6,870 nucleotides of DNA from Bacteroidales bacterium (GCA_028701945.1 JAQVPT010000195.1:1-6870); one strand, 5' to 3'. Counted from the stretch's first letter, positions 1 through 6,464 are shown. The notes: generated by a model not told the origin, from the letters alone. A program made the numbers and translations.

Positions 1-102
1 GACGATGCTATTTTAGAGAAGTTATGCACGGCGATGAGCGATACTGAAACCAAATTCCCTGACTCAAATCTTACCATTTTCTATAAAATGGTATCATCAT
101 AA
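1..102 (+). CDS. C-terminal tail of a gene cut by the left edge (possibly a transposase)
   Basis: An open frame runs in from the left edge and stops at TAA (100-102), giving 33 residues that start DDAILEKLCTAM and end LTIFYKMVSS. The sequence reads like a genuine protein end, with mixed residues and no low complexity. The ending, a PDSNLTIFYK-like stretch just before the stop, loosely recalls the tails of some DDE transposases of the IS4/IS1634 kind, which often end in a similar hydrophobic strand, but that is an impression from memory. No catalytic residues are in view. If it is a transposase, the element's right terminal inverted repeat should lie within about 50 nt after the stop, and this cannot be tested because the left end is outside the window. 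It could equally be any small-protein tail. The frame is fairly certain; the identity is weak. Confidence 0.4.
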   Translation, partial: DDAILEKLCTAMSDTETKFPDSNLTIFYKMVSS

Positions 103-375
103 ATCCTAAGGGGTCAGTTGTTCTGAGATTAGGGTTTTACAATTACTCAAATTTTGAGGAAGCTTGCATTATACAATGATCTTTGTACATCTACTGTGTT
201 GCTAACTTATTGTAATACATTTGCATAACGGCAAAGTTAGACGCCTTGTATCTACACAAAGCTAATTGCATGCATAATTCGGGCTAATTATTTTACAATC
301 CTTCTATTATTCAACAAATATCAAAACAAACTCATTCTAAATTTGTTTTAAATAAACACAAAACAAATAACATTC

Positions 376-406
376 TTTGGATTTTAAAAATAATAAAATA
401 ATTTTG
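376..406 (+). promoter_or_regulatory. Bacteroidota-type promoter of the oxidoreductase gene
   Basis: TTTG at 376-379 is followed after exactly 19 nt by TAATTTTG at 399-406. This matches the known Bacteroidota sigma-ABfr consensus (-33 TTTG, 19-21 nt, -7 TAnnTTTG) at every defined position. Transcription should start near 411-414, giving a 5' UTR of about 67-70 nt before the ATG at 481. The match and its location are seen directly; use as a promoter is inferred. Confidence 0.7.
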
Positions 407-422
407 AGCATTGATACAATGT

Positions 423-440
423 AAATTGCAACAGCAATTT
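423..440 (+). promoter_or_regulatory. Small hairpin in the 5' UTR of the oxidoreductase
   Basis: AAATTGC (423-429) pairs perfectly with GCAATTT (434-440) around a 4-nt AACA loop. It lies about 10 nt after the predicted transcription start and 40 nt before the start codon. A 7-bp stem of mostly A-U pairs is weak. It may protect the 5' end of the mRNA, mark a protein site, or be chance. A short T run follows, but it is too short for a convincing terminator. Confidence 0.35.
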
Positions 441-480
441 TATGAAACTAAACATTTAAATTAATAAAAATTTACTAATT

Positions 481-1839
481 ATGGAAAAAACTAATGTTTT
501 AATTATTGGTGGCGGAGCATCAGGTCTTCAAGCAGCGATAAGTGCAAAAACAAATCATCCCGACAAATCAGTAGTAGTTGTAAGAATAGAAGACAAAGTA
601 TTGGTACCTTGTGGGATTCCTTACATTTTTGGATCTTTGCACACAAGCGACAAAAACATTTTACCCGATAAGATGTTAACTGACATCGGAGTTGAAATAA
701 AAATTGCAGAAGTTACTGGTGTTGATGTAAAAAATAATTATTGTACTTTAGCAAATAAAGAGAAACTATATTTTGATAAATTAATTTTTGCCACAGGCTC
801 AATACCAACAATACCAAAATGGCTTAAAGGTGGCGATTTAGAAAATGTATTTTATATTCCTAAAGATAAGCAATATTTAGATGAGATGTTCATCAAATTA
901 AAACCTTTGAAAAAAGTTATTACAATTGGTGCAGGTTTCATTGGAGTAGAGATGTCGGATGAAATGAATAAAGCTGGCTGGGATGTAACACTTGTAGAGC
1001 TAGAAGCTTCCATATTAAGCAAAGCTTTTGATAAAGAATTTGGAGACAAAGCAGAAGAATTACTAAAATCTCGCGGCGTAAAAGTTATTACAAATAAAGG
1101 AGTAAAAGAGATTATTGGTAAAGATGGCAAAGTTTCAAAAGTGATATTATCAACAGGCGAGGAATTAGAAGCCGACGCAGTTGTTCTTTCGTTGGGTTAT
1201 GTTCCAAATACTGAATTAGCTAAAAAATCAGGAATTGAATTAAATAAATTTGGATTTATCAAAACCTGCGAATACATGCGTGTTGATAATTGCTCAACAG
1301 ATATTTTTGCTGTTGGCGATTGTGCAGAAAAAAGAGATTTCCTAACAAGAAAAATAAACACAACCATGCTTGCCTCAACAGCCTGTGCCGAAGCCCGAGT
1401 TGCTGGTATGAGTCTGTACGAATTAAGCCCTTGTAAATCTTTTAGCGGAACAATTGCAATTTACGATACTGCTATTGGAGGCACAGCGTTTGGAACTGCC
1501 GGAATCACAGAAACAAAAGCAAAAGAAGAAAACTTTAGCGTGGTTGTTGGAAGCTTTACCGGAATGGATAAACATCCTGGCACATTAGAAGGTATGCACG
1601 AACAAACTGTAAAACTAATTGTTGCTGCTGATTGCGGTATGATTATAGGTGGCGAAGTGTATGGTGGAGCAAGTACTGGAGAGTTAACAAACTCAATTGG
1701 TTTCTTAATTCAAAGCCATGCAAACATAAAAACTTTATTAACAGCACAAATTGGTACTCACCCATTGCTAACGGGATCTCCAGCAGCATACCCACTAATT
1801 AAAGCAGCAGAAATTGTTGCAAGAAAATTAAAATGTTAA
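481..1839 (+). CDS. FAD-dependent pyridine nucleotide-disulfide oxidoreductase (CoA-disulfide reductase / NADH oxidase / sulfur reductase type)
   Basis: A 452-residue cytoplasmic flavoenzyme of the glutathione-reductase fold. In order: the FAD-binding GGGASG (residues 10-15 region), a single redox cysteine in VPCGIPY (Cys44), the ATG motif FATGSIP (103-109), the NAD(P)H-binding GAGFIGVE (150-157), and the second FAD motif TDIFAVGD (273-280). A C-terminal dimerisation domain (about 325-452) contains GTHPLLTGSPAAYPL and ends in Cys452. One catalytic cysteine in place of the CxxxxC pair places it with CoA-disulfide reductases, NADH oxidases/peroxidases and CoA-dependent sulfur reductases, which cycle through a Cys-SOH or Cys-S-SCoA state. 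There is no rhodanese domain, and the substrate cannot be read from the sequence. Its length is normal for the family. It has its own promoter (376-406) and appears monocistronic, converging on rarA. The ATG at 481 sits just before the nucleotide-binding strand, as expected. The family is very sure; the exact reaction is not. Confidence 0.93.
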   Translation: MEKTNVLIIGGGASGLQAAISAKTNHPDKSVVVVRIEDKVLVPCGIPYIFGSLHTSDKNILPDKMLTDIGVEIKIAEVTGVDVKNNYCTLANKEKLYFDKLIFATGSIPTIPKWLKGGDLENVFYIPKDKQYLDEMFIKLKPLKKVITIGAGFIGVEMSDEMNKAGWDVTLVELEASILSKAFDKEFGDKAEELLKSRGVKVITNKGVKEIIGKDGKVSKVILSTGEELEADAVVLSLGYVPNTELAKKSGIELNKFGFIKTCEYMRVDNCSTDIFAVGDCAEKRDFLTRKINTTMLASTACAEARVAGMSLYELSPCKSFSGTIAIYDTAIGGTAFGTAGITETKAKEENFSVVVGSFTGMDKHPGTLEGMHEQTVKLIVAADCGMIIGGEVYGGASTGELTNSIGFLIQSHANIKTLLTAQIGTHPLLTGSPAAYPLIKAAEIVARKLKC

Positions 1840-1854
1840 GATAAAAACGGTTCA

Positions 1855-1921
1855 CAGTTTTCAGTTCTCGGTTCTCGGTTAAATTCACAAAAACTTACTG
1901 AGAACCGCGAACTGAGAACTG
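1855..1921. terminator. Long hairpin between convergent genes, likely bidirectional terminator
   Basis: Positions 1855-1879 pair with 1897-1921 around a loop of about 17 nt: 22 Watson-Crick pairs, two G-U pairs (1860/1916 and 1877/1899) and one mismatch (1868/1908). It lies 15 nt after the oxidoreductase stop and touches the rarA stop region. Each arm is itself made of short repeats of CAGTTCTCGG/GTTCTCGG type. There is no strong T run on either side, so it is not a textbook intrinsic terminator. The stem is clear from the sequence; the terminator role is inferred from its position between convergent genes. The repeated internal texture also suits a dispersed intergenic repeat. Confidence 0.65.
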
Positions 1922-1922
1922 A

Positions 1923-3188
1923 TTAACCGATTAATCCATCAAGAAACTTTTTAACAGAATATTCTTTTACATTATTACCAGATTCATAAATTTGTGTCTT
2001 ATCAATTTTATCGGGAAGATATTGCTGTGCCACAAAATTACCTTTAAAAGAGTGAGGATATTTATAGTTTTTTCCGTAATCGAGATTCTTCATTAATTTT
2101 GTCGGAGCATTTCTTAAATGCAATGGTACGGGCAAATCTCCAGTTTCTTTAACCAAAGCAATAGCTTTATCAATTGCCATATAAGCAGAGTTGCTTTTAG
2201 GACTTGTAGCAAGATAAATTGTTGCCTCCGATAAAATTATTCGCGCTTCAGGCATTCCGATTTTGCTTACGGCATCGAAACAAGCATTTGCAATTAACAA
2301 CGCATTTGGATTTGCAAGTCCAACATCTTCTGCTGCAAGAATAATCAATCGTCTGGCGATAAATTTAACGTCCTCCCCTCCTTCCAGCATACGAGCAAGC
2401 CAATAAACTGCTGCATCTGCATCGCTACCACGTACCGATTTAATAAATGCAGAAATAATATCGTAATGCTGTTCGCCCGATTTATCATAAATTGCAATAT
2501 TCGCTTGCAAACGATCAACCACAAGTTTATTTGTAATCGTTACTTTTTTTCCACTTGCCGAACTCGCAATTAATTCTAATAAGTTAAATAATTTCCGTGC
2601 ATCACCACCCGAAAATCTATATAAGGCATCTCTTTCTTTAATCTTAATATCAATCTTTTTTAACTCAACATCCTCTTTTATTGCTTTATCGATAAGGAAA
2701 TCGAGATGCTTTTCTTCCAAATGTTTTAGCACATAAACTTGGCAACGAGACAAAAGCGGAGAAATTACTTCAAATGAAGGATTTTCTGTTGTGGCACCAA
2801 TCAAAGTAATAGTTCCATCTTCGACAGCACCCAACAAAGAATCCTGCTGGGACTTACTAAAGCGATGAATTTCGTCAATAAAAAGTATGGGATTTGATTT
2901 AGAAAAAAGATTTTGCTTACTTGCCTTTTCAATAACTTCACGAACATCTTTAACACCACTATTAACAGCACTAAGAGTATAGACTATTCTGTCGGAGATT
3001 TTACTAATAATATTCACCAAAGTCGTTTTACCAACTCCGGGGGGACCCCACAAAATCATAGATGGAATATTTCCAGACTCTACGGCATTTCGCAAAGTAG
3101 CATTTTTACCAACAAGATGTTCTTGCCCCGCATAATCATCAAAATTTGATGGACGTAAACGCTCGGCTAATGGTTTTGTTGCTGACAT
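1923..3188 (-). CDS. rarA: Replication-associated recombination protein A (RarA/MgsA), AAA+ ATPase
   Basis: A 421-residue AAA+ ATPase of the clamp-loader clade, related to E. coli RarA/MgsA and eukaryotic WRNIP1, which acts at stalled replication forks and on single-stranded DNA gaps with SSB. Visible motifs are the N-terminal PLAERLRPSNFDDYAGQEHL, Walker A GPPGVGKT (48-55), Walker B ILFIDEIH (101-108), sensor 1 GATTEN (131-136), the arginine finger SPLLSRC (143-149, Arg148) and sensor 2 GGDARKL (194-200). The C-terminal tetramerisation domain (about 245-410) shows the family marks RGSDADAAVYWLARML, AAEDVGLANP and YKYPHSFKGNFVAQQYLPD. No key residue is missing and the length is normal. The ATG at 3188-3186 sits immediately before the conserved N-terminus. 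It appears monocistronic, with a candidate promoter at 3232-3262, and it ends against the shared hairpin with the convergent oxidoreductase gene. Confidence 0.97.
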   Translation of the reverse strand: MSATKPLAERLRPSNFDDYAGQEHLVGKNATLRNAVESGNIPSMILWGPPGVGKTTLVNIISKISDRIVYTLSAVNSGVKDVREVIEKASKQNLFSKSNPILFIDEIHRFSKSQQDSLLGAVEDGTITLIGATTENPSFEVISPLLSRCQVYVLKHLEEKHLDFLIDKAIKEDVELKKIDIKIKERDALYRFSGGDARKLFNLLELIASSASGKKVTITNKLVVDRLQANIAIYDKSGEQHYDIISAFIKSVRGSDADAAVYWLARMLEGGEDVKFIARRLIILAAEDVGLANPNALLIANACFDAVSKIGMPEARIILSEATIYLATSPKSNSAYMAIDKAIALVKETGDLPVPLHLRNAPTKLMKNLDYGKNYKYPHSFKGNFVAQQYLPDKIDKTQIYESGNNVKEYSVKKFLDGLIG

Positions 3189-3231
3189 ATAAAAACTATA
3201 ATCGGTAAAAATACTAAATTGATTTGAGTAT

Positions 3232-3262
3232 CAGAAATAATGCTAAATAATTGTCAGGCAAA
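3232..3262 (-). promoter_or_regulatory. Candidate Bacteroidota-type promoter of rarA
   Basis: Read on the minus strand, TTTG (3262-3259) is followed after 19 nt by TATTTCTG (3239-3232), one base off the -7 consensus TAnnTTTG. The predicted start near 3225 gives a leader of about 35-40 nt before the rarA ATG. The spacing is right and the position sensible, but one mismatch in an AT-rich region leaves a fair chance of coincidence. Confidence 0.45.
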
Positions 3263-3310
3263 CGCATACTTTTTTTATCACAATAATTTCAAATGTTTTT
3301 CATTGCTTTT

Positions 3311-3332
3311 GAGCCAGACAGCTGGCTGGCTC
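3311..3332. repeat. Palindrome GAGCCAG...CTGGCTC
   Basis: GAGCCAG (3311-3317) pairs perfectly with CTGGCTC (3326-3332). An alternative inner pairing, AGCCAG (3312-3317) with CTGGCT (3322-3327), leaves a 4-nt loop, because CTGG is repeated in tandem. It is much more G+C-rich than its surroundings and is followed on the plus strand by ATTTATTTT. Lying between divergent genes, it has no obvious transcript to terminate, so a dispersed repeat or protein-binding site is as likely as a terminator. Confidence 0.5.
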
Positions 3333-3346
3333 ATTTATTTTAAGCT

Positions 3347-3370
3347 TTGACTGAACGTAGTGAAAGTCAA
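3347..3370. repeat. REP-like palindrome TTGACT...AGTCAA
   Basis: TTGACT (3347-3352) and AGTCAA (3365-3370) flank a 12-nt loop with a CTGAACGTAGTG-type core. From memory, very similar short palindromes (GACTGAACGTAGTGAAAGTC and relatives) recur between genes in many Bacteroidota genomes, so I read this as one copy of a dispersed REP-like element. Its copy number cannot be seen from one window. Confidence 0.45.
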
Positions 3371-3573
3371 GGGTTAAAATATACCGAAGAATCTCTTTTG
3401 GCATGATTTTTTGGTGCATAGCAATCCAAAAAACATGACAAAAGAAAAATATGCGTTTGCCCTGCACCTGAATTATTCACAGACAAATAATATGTTAGTA
3501 AAATTATTAATTATTTGCAATTTTTCAACATTTTTTGTTTTATTTCGTTATGATAAAAAAACAGATAGTTTGA

Positions 3574-4230
3574 ATGAGATTCTTTTTTGCAACCATATTA
3601 ATATTAATTTCTTTTTTGTGTACAATTGCACAAGAAGACACCTCGAATCTTGTTAAATACGATTATAGCTTTACTTTTAAAGAGGGCATATATCCTAATT
3701 TTAATTCTTTTAGAAATAATGACCCAATACCTTTAGAATCACTCATAAGTCCAGAATATTCTGATAATTTTTATAATATTCTTGACACTGCAAAGCACAT
3801 CGTTTATTATGGTAAATTTGGTTCACCCCTATCAATTCCCGGTAAGAAGATTTGGGGTTACAGCAAAAACGGAAAGCCATATATTTTATGGGCGGACAAA
3901 TTTAACTTAATTCCTTTTTTAGGTCAGATAACTCATTTTATTACAACAGTGAAAGTTTATTATTCGTCATATAACGACCCTTTCTATGATCCTTACCGCT
4001 ACAATTCATACTCAAGAACATATCAAAGCGAAGAGCTGCGGCAATTCTTAATTGATATGCAAACAGGCGAAATACTCGACTATAATCTTAAAAATATTGA
4101 AACAATACTAAAACGCGATACAGACATTTATAATGAATTCATAAAACTTCGCAAACGCCAACGTAGTAAACAAATGTTCTATTATGTAAAACGCTATAAC
4201 GAAAAAAATCCTCTATATGTACCAGAATAA
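3574..4230 (+). CDS. Exported protein of unknown function (conserved Bacteroidota type)
   Basis: A 218-residue protein with a type I signal peptide: MRFFF, then a hydrophobic core to about residue 17, with likely cleavage after Ala-Gln (19-20), the usual Bacteroidota pattern. The start is fixed because an in-frame TGA (3571-3573) immediately precedes the ATG. The mature part, about 198 residues, is probably periplasmic or membrane-associated. Recognisable stretches are EGIYPNFNSFRNNDPIP (37-53), WGYSKNGKPYILW (94-106), FNLIPFLGQITHF (110-122), a tyrosine-rich tract (129-150) and a basic end with YVKRYNEKNPLYVPE (204-218). These resemble a family of conserved Bacteroidota hypotheticals I recall without a known function. 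There are no internal membrane segments, no lipobox and no catalytic motif that I recognise. It is the first gene of a three-gene run; the next begins 10 nt after its stop. Confidence 0.85.
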   Translation: MRFFFATILILISFLCTIAQEDTSNLVKYDYSFTFKEGIYPNFNSFRNNDPIPLESLISPEYSDNFYNILDTAKHIVYYGKFGSPLSIPGKKIWGYSKNGKPYILWADKFNLIPFLGQITHFITTVKVYYSSYNDPFYDPYRYNSYSRTYQSEELRQFLIDMQTGEILDYNLKNIETILKRDTDIYNEFIKLRKRQRSKQMFYYVKRYNEKNPLYVPE

Positions 4231-4240
4231 AAATACACAA

Positions 4241-5101
4241 ATGAAAAAAATCCAATCTTTATTTATAATAATGCTAATTTTTAGTATCAGTTGTTTTGCA
4301 CAAATAAATATTCCTGTGGGAACGCAATCTCAATTAAATAAATTCTTAAATTCCAAGACTTATGTGGTTCTAAAAAATGATAGAATGTCAGAGTACAACT
4401 TTGCGATGGAAGAAGCTATCGAAAAACACTGGACTCTAACCGACTATGAATTTGTTTATGAATCGGATTTTAAAAATTTGCAAAAAGACCCCAATAATTC
4501 TTTTATAATGATCAATCAAGTGTATTTTGAAAAAGATAAAACACAAACTCTTTTTGATTTTATTATTGTAACATTAGGAGGTAACCATCGCAATGCCGAC
4601 GAAATGCCAACACTCTGTGCAATTCCATTATGTTACAAAGGAGCCTTAGAATCCGACTACGATTATAAAATCCCAATGATGGTAAAACATATCGAAAACC
4701 ACATCTCCACATGTAAAGCCAACCCATCATTAAATGAGGATAATATTGCAGACTACTACATGAACAAATCGGGCAGCCTTAAAAAGAAAACTCTTTATTT
4801 GCTTAAAGAAGAAGTTGAACCCGAAGTCAGAACAAAAAACTCATTTGCAAGCTCTTACCCCTATAATTTTGATTATACAACACGAGAAAACATTAAAAAC
4901 ATCATAGACAATAACACCAAAGATGCGATTATTCTTCATCTGATTTGCCCTAAACTTAATAATACACTCTCGTATTGTATCAAAATAATTATAGATACAG
5001 AGAATGGATTAATTTTTTACTGGGATCAACACAAAATCAGTAAAAATAATGGGGATTATTTACTTAAAAGCGACCTTAAAAAACTTGCAAAAAAAGAATG
5101 A
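4241..5101 (+). CDS. Exported protein of unknown function, second gene of the operon
   Basis: A 286-residue protein. I chose the ATG at 4241 over the one at 4217 because it gives a clean signal peptide (MKKIQSLFII..., hydrophobic to about residue 19, likely cleavage after Phe-Ala-Gln at 19-21) and a 10-nt gap from the previous gene; the upstream start would add eight polar residues and overlap that gene. SISC at 15-18 is a poor lipobox, so a soluble or surface-held protein is more likely than a lipoprotein. Notable stretches are LNSKTYVVLKNDRMSEYNFA (36-55), KHWTLTDYEFV (62-72), MPTLCAIPLCYK (122-133) and LIFYWDQHKI (257-266). They resemble a Bacteroidota hypothetical family I recall with no assigned function. 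No catalytic triad, metal site or internal membrane helix is evident. Its stop overlaps the folC start by four bases, so the two are probably translationally coupled. Confidence 0.84.
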   Translation: MKKIQSLFIIMLIFSISCFAQINIPVGTQSQLNKFLNSKTYVVLKNDRMSEYNFAMEEAIEKHWTLTDYEFVYESDFKNLQKDPNNSFIMINQVYFEKDKTQTLFDFIIVTLGGNHRNADEMPTLCAIPLCYKGALESDYDYKIPMMVKHIENHISTCKANPSLNEDNIADYYMNKSGSLKKKTLYLLKEEVEPEVRTKNSFASSYPYNFDYTTRENIKNIIDNNTKDAIILHLICPKLNNTLSYCIKIIIDTENGLIFYWDQHKISKNNGDYLLKSDLKKLAKKE

Positions 5102-6357
5102 ACTACGACGAAGTATTAGAGTTTATGTTCAACTCACTTCCAATGTATCAACGCATTGGAAAAGCTGCCTATAAAGCAGACCTCATCACAACCGAGAAAT
5201 TAGATGAACATTTTAGACATCCTCATCGGTCATTTAAAACCATACATGTTGCTGGAACAAACGGCAAAGGCTCTGTTTCACACAGTATTGCATCTGTATT
5301 TCAAGAGGCTGGATACAAAACCGGATTATATACATCTCCTCACCTAATTGATTACCGCGAACGAATACGTGTAAACGGTGAAATGATAACAAAAGAATTT
5401 GTGATTGATTTTATAAACGAAAGCACTGAACTATTTAAAGAACTAGAACCCTCTTTTTTTGAGATGAGTGTCGCTCTTGCATTTGAGTATTTCAAATTTT
5501 GCAAAGTTGATGTTGCAATTATCGAAGTTGGTATGGGCGGACGTTTAGACTCAACAAATATTATCACTCCAGAATTGTCAATTATCACAAATATTGGTTT
5601 TGATCACACACAATTCCTTGGTAATTCTCTCGATAAAATTGCAATTGAAAAAGCTGGAATTATAAAGCGAAGCATTCCTGTTATTATCGGAGAAACCCAA
5701 GCCGAAACTAGTAATGCTTTTATAAACATCGCCAAAGAAAAAAAGTCAAAAATTATATTTGCTGACCAAAATAAAAATAAAATAAATAATAAAATCGAAT
5801 TTGGTTTAACTGGCAGCTATCAAAAAAAGAATCTTCAAACTATAATATCGGCAATTGAAACATTAAATGAAATTGGTTTTACAATTACTAATGACAATAT
5901 AATTAAAGGATTAAAGAATGTTATTTTAAATACTGGTTTTAGAGGAAGATGGGAGATTACTGGACACAATCCACTTACTATTTGCGACACAGGGCATAAT
6001 AAAGAGGGATTGACTTACACTATTAAGCAACTTAAAGAACTGAATAAGATAAAAATACGCTTTGTGCTGGGTTTTGTAAACGATAAAAATGTTGAGGATG
6101 TTTTCACACTCTTTCCAAAAGATGCGGAATATTACTTTACAAAAGCCTCTGTTCCAAGAGCTATGGACGAAAATTTACTTAAAGAAACTGCAGAACCATT
6201 TAACCTAAAAGGGAATTCTTACCCAAACGTAATGTCAGCATATCAACAGGCTTTGGCAGATTCTTCTGCTGGGGATGTTATTTTTATTGGTGGGAGTACT
6301 TTTGTTGTAGCGGATTATTTAGAGGGAATGGAGAAACAACTTACACAGAACATTTAG
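5098..6357 (+). CDS. folC: Folylpolyglutamate synthase / dihydrofolate synthase (FolC)
   Basis: A 419-residue cytosolic Mur-ligase-family enzyme that joins glutamate to dihydropteroate to make dihydrofolate and/or extends the polyglutamate tail of folates, using ATP through an acyl-phosphate. Visible motifs are the P-loop HVAGTNGKGS (50-59), YTSPHL (78-83), IIEVGMGGRLDSTNI (141-155), TNIGFDHTQFLG (164-175) with the metal-binding His170, and IAIEKAGIIK (181-190), whose Lys185 is the position usually carbamylated. In the C-terminal domain, GRWEI (283-287) and CDTGHNKEG (296-304) replace the proteobacterial DGAHNP, as is common in Bacteroidota. The length is normal. It starts at the ATGA overlap with the upstream gene, with no separate promoter seen. 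Whether it is mono- or bifunctional cannot be decided here. Confidence 0.96.
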   Translation: MNYDEVLEFMFNSLPMYQRIGKAAYKADLITTEKLDEHFRHPHRSFKTIHVAGTNGKGSVSHSIASVFQEAGYKTGLYTSPHLIDYRERIRVNGEMITKEFVIDFINESTELFKELEPSFFEMSVALAFEYFKFCKVDVAIIEVGMGGRLDSTNIITPELSIITNIGFDHTQFLGNSLDKIAIEKAGIIKRSIPVIIGETQAETSNAFINIAKEKKSKIIFADQNKNKINNKIEFGLTGSYQKKNLQTIISAIETLNEIGFTITNDNIIKGLKNVILNTGFRGRWEITGHNPLTICDTGHNKEGLTYTIKQLKELNKIKIRFVLGFVNDKNVEDVFTLFPKDAEYYFTKASVPRAMDENLLKETAEPFNLKGNSYPNVMSAYQQALADSSAGDVIFIGGSTFVVADYLEGMEKQLTQNI

Positions 6358-6360
6358 TGC

Positions 6361-6445
6361 CATTGCGTTCATTGCGTTTTTCCTTGCGTACTTAGCGGTT
6401 AAATTTTACCGCAAGGGTCGCAAAGTTTTCGCAAAGGACGCTAAG
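6361..6445. repeat. Eight-unit palindromic heptad array (CGCAAAG type), copy 1
   Basis: Four heptads reading CATTGCG, CATTGCG, CCTTGCG and CTTAGCG start at 6361, 6370, 6382 and 6391. After a 12-nt AT-rich centre, four in the opposite sense (CGCAAGG, CGCAAAG, CGCAAAG, CGCTAAG) start at 6410, 6419, 6430 and 6439. Spacings are 9, 12, 9 and 9, 11, 9, so the arms mirror each other and each unit pairs with its partner at five or six of seven positions. The array begins 4 nt after the folC stop and is followed by T8 at 6461-6468, so it may terminate folC transcription. From memory, CGCAAAG arrays are common beside GxxExxY genes in many phyla. Its last heptad contains the stop codon of the relic at 6441-6464. 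Confidence 0.8.
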
Positions 6446-6464
6446 GGTTATCTACAATTCTTTT
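6441..6464 (-). pseudogene. Relic of a GxxExxY 3' end (reads K-R-I-V-D-N-P-stop)
   Basis: Read on the minus strand, these 24 nt encode KRIVDNP and a TAG stop, matching RRVVNNL-stop at the end of the GxxExxY gene (6591-6614). Of 24 positions, 19 are identical and all five differences are transitions. The two stops sit at the same place within the flanking heptad array. No longer homologous frame continues to the right, where the sequence becomes T-rich, so only the gene's tail survives. A short match alone would be weak; support comes from its being continuous with the 60-nt duplicated flank. Confidence 0.6.

Larger units (their letters stand above)
103..480. other. Gene-less leader region upstream of the oxidoreductase
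   Basis: No credible coding frame exists here; the ATG at 178, for instance, stops after nine codons. The first part (103-300) is less AT-rich than the rest and holds several small structures. CTCAA/TTGAG is an inverted repeat at 146-158. CTAACT (202-207) and AGTTAG (235-240) enclose a TTGC/GCAA stem (221-224 and 231-234). A degenerate direct repeat, TGTA..TCTAC..GCTAA, occurs near 184-205 and 247-265, and GCTAATT recurs at 261-267 and 283-289. From about 300 the sequence is plain A/T-rich leader and contains the promoter of the next gene. The 103-300 part may be the flank of a mobile element or a decayed non-coding segment; I cannot name it. Confidence 0.5.
3189..3573. other. Divergent intergenic region between rarA and the exported-protein operon
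   Basis: This 385-nt stretch holds the candidate rarA promoter, two palindromes (3311-3332 and 3347-3370), and an AT-rich left flank to the gene at 3574. CAAATAAT (3484-3491) and ATTATTTG (3510-3517) form a perfect 8-bp inverted repeat with an 18-nt spacer, about 60 nt before that gene. It could be an operator but is quite possible by chance in such AT-rich DNA. I found no clean TTTG-N19-TAnnTTTG promoter for the rightward operon. The open frame from 3411 into the next gene is not credible as a protein. Confidence 0.55.

Noticed and set aside
202..242. Integron attC site
   Set aside because: Only the GTTAGAC box fits; the opposite box TGCTAAC breaks the RYYYAAC pattern, the span is under the usual minimum, and the two stems are separated by a 13-nt one-sided bulge.
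852..1130. Minus-strand open frame of 92 codons
   Set aside because: It lies wholly inside the oxidoreductase gene, across its conserved NAD-binding motif; a shadow frame.
2913..3149. Plus-strand open frame of 78 codons
   Set aside because: It lies wholly inside rarA opposite the Walker A region; a shadow frame.
3484..3517. Operator made of CAAATAAT and ATTATTTG half-sites
   Set aside because: A perfect 8-bp inverted repeat, but of pure AT-rich sequence with an 18-nt spacer in AT-rich DNA and no promoter beside it; chance is a sufficient explanation.
3411..3656. Open frame of 81 codons on the plus strand upstream of and overlapping the first exported protein gene
   Set aside because: It overlaps the signal-peptide gene in another frame, lies mostly over AT-rich leader and palindrome-flanking DNA, and its product has no recognisable domain.
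4217..4240. Upstream ATG for the second exported protein gene
   Set aside because: It would add eight polar residues before the signal peptide and overlap the preceding gene; the ATG at 4241 gives a standard signal peptide and spacing.
5352..5588. Minus-strand open frame of 78 codons
   Set aside because: It lies wholly inside folC opposite conserved motifs; a shadow frame.
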